From CAWARU01 sp963805795 (GTDB lineage Bacteria > Pseudomonadota > Gammaproteobacteria > UBA6186 > Azoamicaceae), in assembly GCA_963805795.1 (NCBI GenBank), contig CAWDVG010000001.1, forward strand, positions 868,001-932,000: a DNA stretch of 64,000 nt, given 5' to 3'. The notes beneath the pieces were generated by a model. The model made no database searches. It was not told the origin of the DNA and saw only the letters and a program-made list of their open reading frames with translations. A program made the translations under genes and the position numbers. Below, piece by piece: positions 61,985-64,000 of the stretch; the first letter of the stretch is position 1; each line of letters begins with the position of its first letter.

Positions 61985-62644
61985 ATGAAAGGAATGGATA
62001 AGTTACTTTCCGGTTATTCCCGCTTTCATCAACATCTTCTACACCAGGAAGTAGGTGCTGATTCTTATTATCAAAAACTACTCAAACAAGATCAAAAGCC
62101 CATTGCCATTATTATTGGATGTTGTGATTCGCGAGTGGATCCTGCCATTATTTTAGACTGCGACCCAGGTGACCTATTTGTTATTCGAAATGTAGCAAAT
62201 TTGGTACCCCCTTATGAAAATGATCGACATTATCATGGCACCAGTGCCGCATTAGAGTTTGGGGTATGTAGCTTAAATATACCCAATATTATTGTTTTAG
62301 GGCATAGTGAATGTGGAGGGATTCGATCCCTTTTAGAGGAAAAACCGAATAAAAAAAGAACCTTTATTTCGAAATGGATGAGTTTAGTTAAAATACCTAC
62401 TGCTACCCAAATGAAAAAATATTCACCCCTGACATTCAAGCAGAAAGAAGAACTTTATAATAAAAAATCTCTGATGGGTTCACTAAAAAATCTAATGACT
62501 TTTCCTTGGATAAAGGAAAGAATAGAGTCTGATACCCTTCGTTTACATGTTTGGTACTTTAATTTGTTAAGCGGTAATTTAGAGAAATATGATTCATCAA
62601 CAAAAGAGTTTAGAAATATTCTCGCACAGGTAGCAAAAAAATAG
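61985..62644 (+). CDS. Cytosolic beta-class carbonic anhydrase
   Basis: This 219-residue beta-carbonic anhydrase has no signal peptide. The zinc site is complete: GCCDSR with Cys46, Asp48 and Arg50, and GHSECGG with His107 and Cys110. The active-site IRNVANLVPPYE is also typical. AAGGA lies about 8 nt before ATG 61985. Closest in style to the Can/CynT group. It supplies bicarbonate for cytosolic carboxylations, by family knowledge. Confidence 0.95.
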   Translation: MKGMDKLLSGYSRFHQHLLHQEVGADSYYQKLLKQDQKPIAIIIGCCDSRVDPAIILDCDPGDLFVIRNVANLVPPYENDRHYHGTSAALEFGVCSLNIPNIIVLGHSECGGIRSLLEEKPNKKRTFISKWMSLVKIPTATQMKKYSPLTFKQKEELYNKKSLMGSLKNLMTFPWIKERIESDTLRLHVWYFNLLSGNLEKYDSSTKEFRNILAQVAKK

Positions 62645-62686
62645 TATTCAAGCCCAGTTGAATTTATAAAAATGGTGCGCAAACAC

Positions 62687-63565
62687 CTAAGCTAAGGACC
62701 TTAAAATCCAGGTAGGAAATAAACTATTTACTTCAAAAAAAGTTTGTAAATAGTTTTTAGAGCAAAAAGATAAGTGTTGAGGGATGTTTGCTTGGGCATT
62801 TTCTAATACTCTTCCCATATTACCTGTCAATACTAAGGCAGAATCTAGATTAGCATTTTTTGCGCCTAAAATATCGGTTTCTAGTGTATCACCTATCATT
62901 AGAATTTTTTTCTGATCATGAATTCCCTTCTGTCTTAAGATATAAATTGCCTTTTCAAAAGCCGCAGGGCATGGTTTTCCATAATAATGTACGCGTCCAC
63001 CCCATTTCTCATATTTTTCAGCTAAAACCCCGGCGCAATAACGCAGTTTATCGCCGTTGGAAACAACTGCATCAGGGTTTGCACAGATAAGAGGAAGATT
63101 AAGTCCAAGTGCTTTTTTAAGAACAGTATCATGTTGATTGAGATCTTCATCTTCTTCTACATAGGCAGTCAACAAAACAAAATGAGCATGCTCAATGTCT
63201 TCAGTAACCTCTACAGTCAAACCCGATAAAATATCTTGATTACGCTCTGCACCGAGATGAAAAAAACATTTCCCCAATTCTTTAAACTCGCTAAAGATAG
63301 CGTCATTAAAATTGATTAACTGATCCCGAACCACATCACCAGATGAAAGTATCATATCTGAAGTAAGATTGATCCCTAAATCTATTAATTTCTGGACTAA
63401 TACAGATCCTGGGCGTGGTGCATTAGATAAGAAAATAATTTTTTTATCTTCGGCAATTAAAGCATTGATCAAGGCAGCTACGCCTGGAAATGCCTTGATG
63501 CCATCATGAATCACTCCCCAGATGTCAAATAAAAAGCCATCATAATGCTTTAAAATGGCTTTCAT
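62687..63565 (-). CDS. HAD-superfamily phosphatase (TIGR01459/NagD-like)
   Basis: This haloacid-dehalogenase hydrolase of about 292 residues is of the subclass IIA (NagD-like) type. Motif I is FLFDIWGVIHDG, motif II IIFLSNAPRP, then the cap domain, and motifs III/IV YYGKPCPAAF and MIGDTLETDILGA. In motif I the second Asp of DxD is replaced by Trp (D-I-W), a feature of this subgroup. Cytosolic; the substrate is unknown. ATG 63565 gives the usual N-terminus; an in-frame ATG at 63652 adds 29 residues without family similarity. Neither has a clear ribosome site. Confidence 0.88.
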   Translation of the reverse strand: MKAILKHYDGFLFDIWGVIHDGIKAFPGVAALINALIAEDKKIIFLSNAPRPGSVLVQKLIDLGINLTSDMILSSGDVVRDQLINFNDAIFSEFKELGKCFFHLGAERNQDILSGLTVEVTEDIEHAHFVLLTAYVEEDEDLNQHDTVLKKALGLNLPLICANPDAVVSNGDKLRYCAGVLAEKYEKWGGRVHYYGKPCPAAFEKAIYILRQKGIHDQKKILMIGDTLETDILGAKNANLDSALVLTGNMGRVLENAQANIPQHLSFCSKNYLQTFFEVNSLFPTWILRSLA

Positions 63566-63691
63566 ATTGAGCAAAATATCAAAATCACATTCTTTTGATG
63601 ATATGGGGAATGATATTTTTGTTTTATCTAGATTATCTAGATCTAGTAACATGCTTGTCTACAACCTTGTTCTCTTGTTCGTTGCTACTCA

Positions 63692-64000
63692 TTATCTGGA
63701 TAATACTATGATGGCACTGGTTATAAGAGTGGTTACTAAAAAATAACCGGTATCTATCATAAAAACAAGCAATGGCTTTTTAGCCCAAATAACACCAGAA
63801 AAATGCGAAGTTGCTACAAACCCCAACCACATCAAAAATCCAAGAATCAATGCTGTTTCCAAACTCGAAATGCCAAGCATCATTTGTATAGCTGCGATGG
63901 TTAATACTAAAACAACGCCCACTAAAATGGCGCCTAGATAATGACTGGGTAAGGCTTTCATTTTGCTCATATCAAAATGGTGTGCTATTGCCCACCGAGT
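63692..64000 (-). CDS. DUF1761 family membrane protein (partial at window edge)
   Basis: This is the C-terminal part of a small membrane protein of the DUF1761 family: LGFLMWLGFVATSHFSGVIW, then KKPLLVFMIDTGYFLVTTLI. At least three hydrophobic helices are visible. ATG 63970 is available, but the frame stays open to the window edge with plausible coding (RWAIAHHFDMSKMK). Family members are usually around 130 residues, so the gene probably begins beyond position 64000. Function unknown. Confidence 0.75.
   Translation of the reverse strand, partial: TRWAIAHHFDMSKMKALPSHYLGAILVGVVLVLTIAAIQMMLGISSLETALILGFLMWLGFVATSHFSGVIWAKKPLLVFMIDTGYFLVTTLITSAIIVLSR

Noticed and set aside
1..64000. CRISPR array, prophage, integrase or complete insertion sequence
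   Set aside because: No regularly spaced direct repeats, transposase, integrase, phage structural or Cas-like proteins were seen in the window.

Overview
The window is AT-rich bacterial DNA, densely coding on both strands, with no rRNA, tRNA, complete insertion sequence or CRISPR array that I could see. Gene content points to a gammaproteobacterium, most likely in or near the Legionellales. The reasons are a tesA / ybbA-ybbP block, umuDC, lemA-htpX, ratA, kdpFABC-kdpD, and a set of very large proteins built from eukaryote-like modules (U-box, OTU protease, Sel1 repeats, leucine-rich repeats, long coiled coils). A host-associated or intranuclear Legionellales such as a Berkiella-like lineage would fit, but that placement is inference; no marker gene here settles it.

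Layout. 1-2.5 kb: an RND-type periplasmic adaptor and an orphan ParB-like protein. 2.9-6.0 kb: a stress/envelope cluster (periplasmic beta-carbonic anhydrase, CsbD, two DUF1328 peptides, a polytopic membrane protein, DUF3309). 6.2-16.8 kb: an LRR protein, an MgtA-type Mg2+ ATPase, a protein with a duplicated coiled-coil/membrane-hairpin module, and a U-box + OTU + Sel1 fusion. 16.9-24.0 kb: a run of minus-strand envelope and quality-control genes (htpX, lemA, slipin, HIT, GIN-domain, FecR/DUF6600 and beta-flower proteins). 24.2-34.0 kb: three large effector-like genes. 34.1-40.6 kb: ybbP-ybbA divergent from tesA, secreted proteins and an MFS transporter. 40.9-45 kb: a Sel1/coiled-coil giant preceded by a small partner gene. 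45.2-53.6 kb: asmA-like, ratA, small and secreted proteins, a YgjP-like metallopeptidase, a Cache protein, umuDC and a glycine-zipper lipoprotein. 53.6-61.1 kb: a kdp operon with kdpF and a 32-residue leader gene but no kdpE. 61.2-64 kb: def overlapped by a truncated VapB-like reading frame, a second carbonic anhydrase, a HAD phosphatase and a partial DUF1761 gene.

How it fits together. Housekeeping blocks for ion homeostasis (mgtA, kdp), envelope quality control (htpX/lemA/slipin, ybbAP/tesA, asmA) and DNA damage (umuDC) are interleaved with at least six effector-like genes of 1.8-4.2 kb. Several of these effector candidates have short basic tracts, some at the extreme C-terminus, that resemble nuclear localisation signals. 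The most striking gene encodes an apparent ubiquitin ligase domain (U-box) and an apparent deubiquitinase domain (OTU) in one polypeptide.

Small repeats are also informative. A 23-bp interrupted palindrome (CGTTC-N13-GAACG) sits in three different convergent gene gaps. A two-hairpin element of about 60 bp occurs twice. An imperfect MITE-like repeat occurs twice. Near-perfect long inverted repeats lie inside the kdp operon and upstream of umuD.
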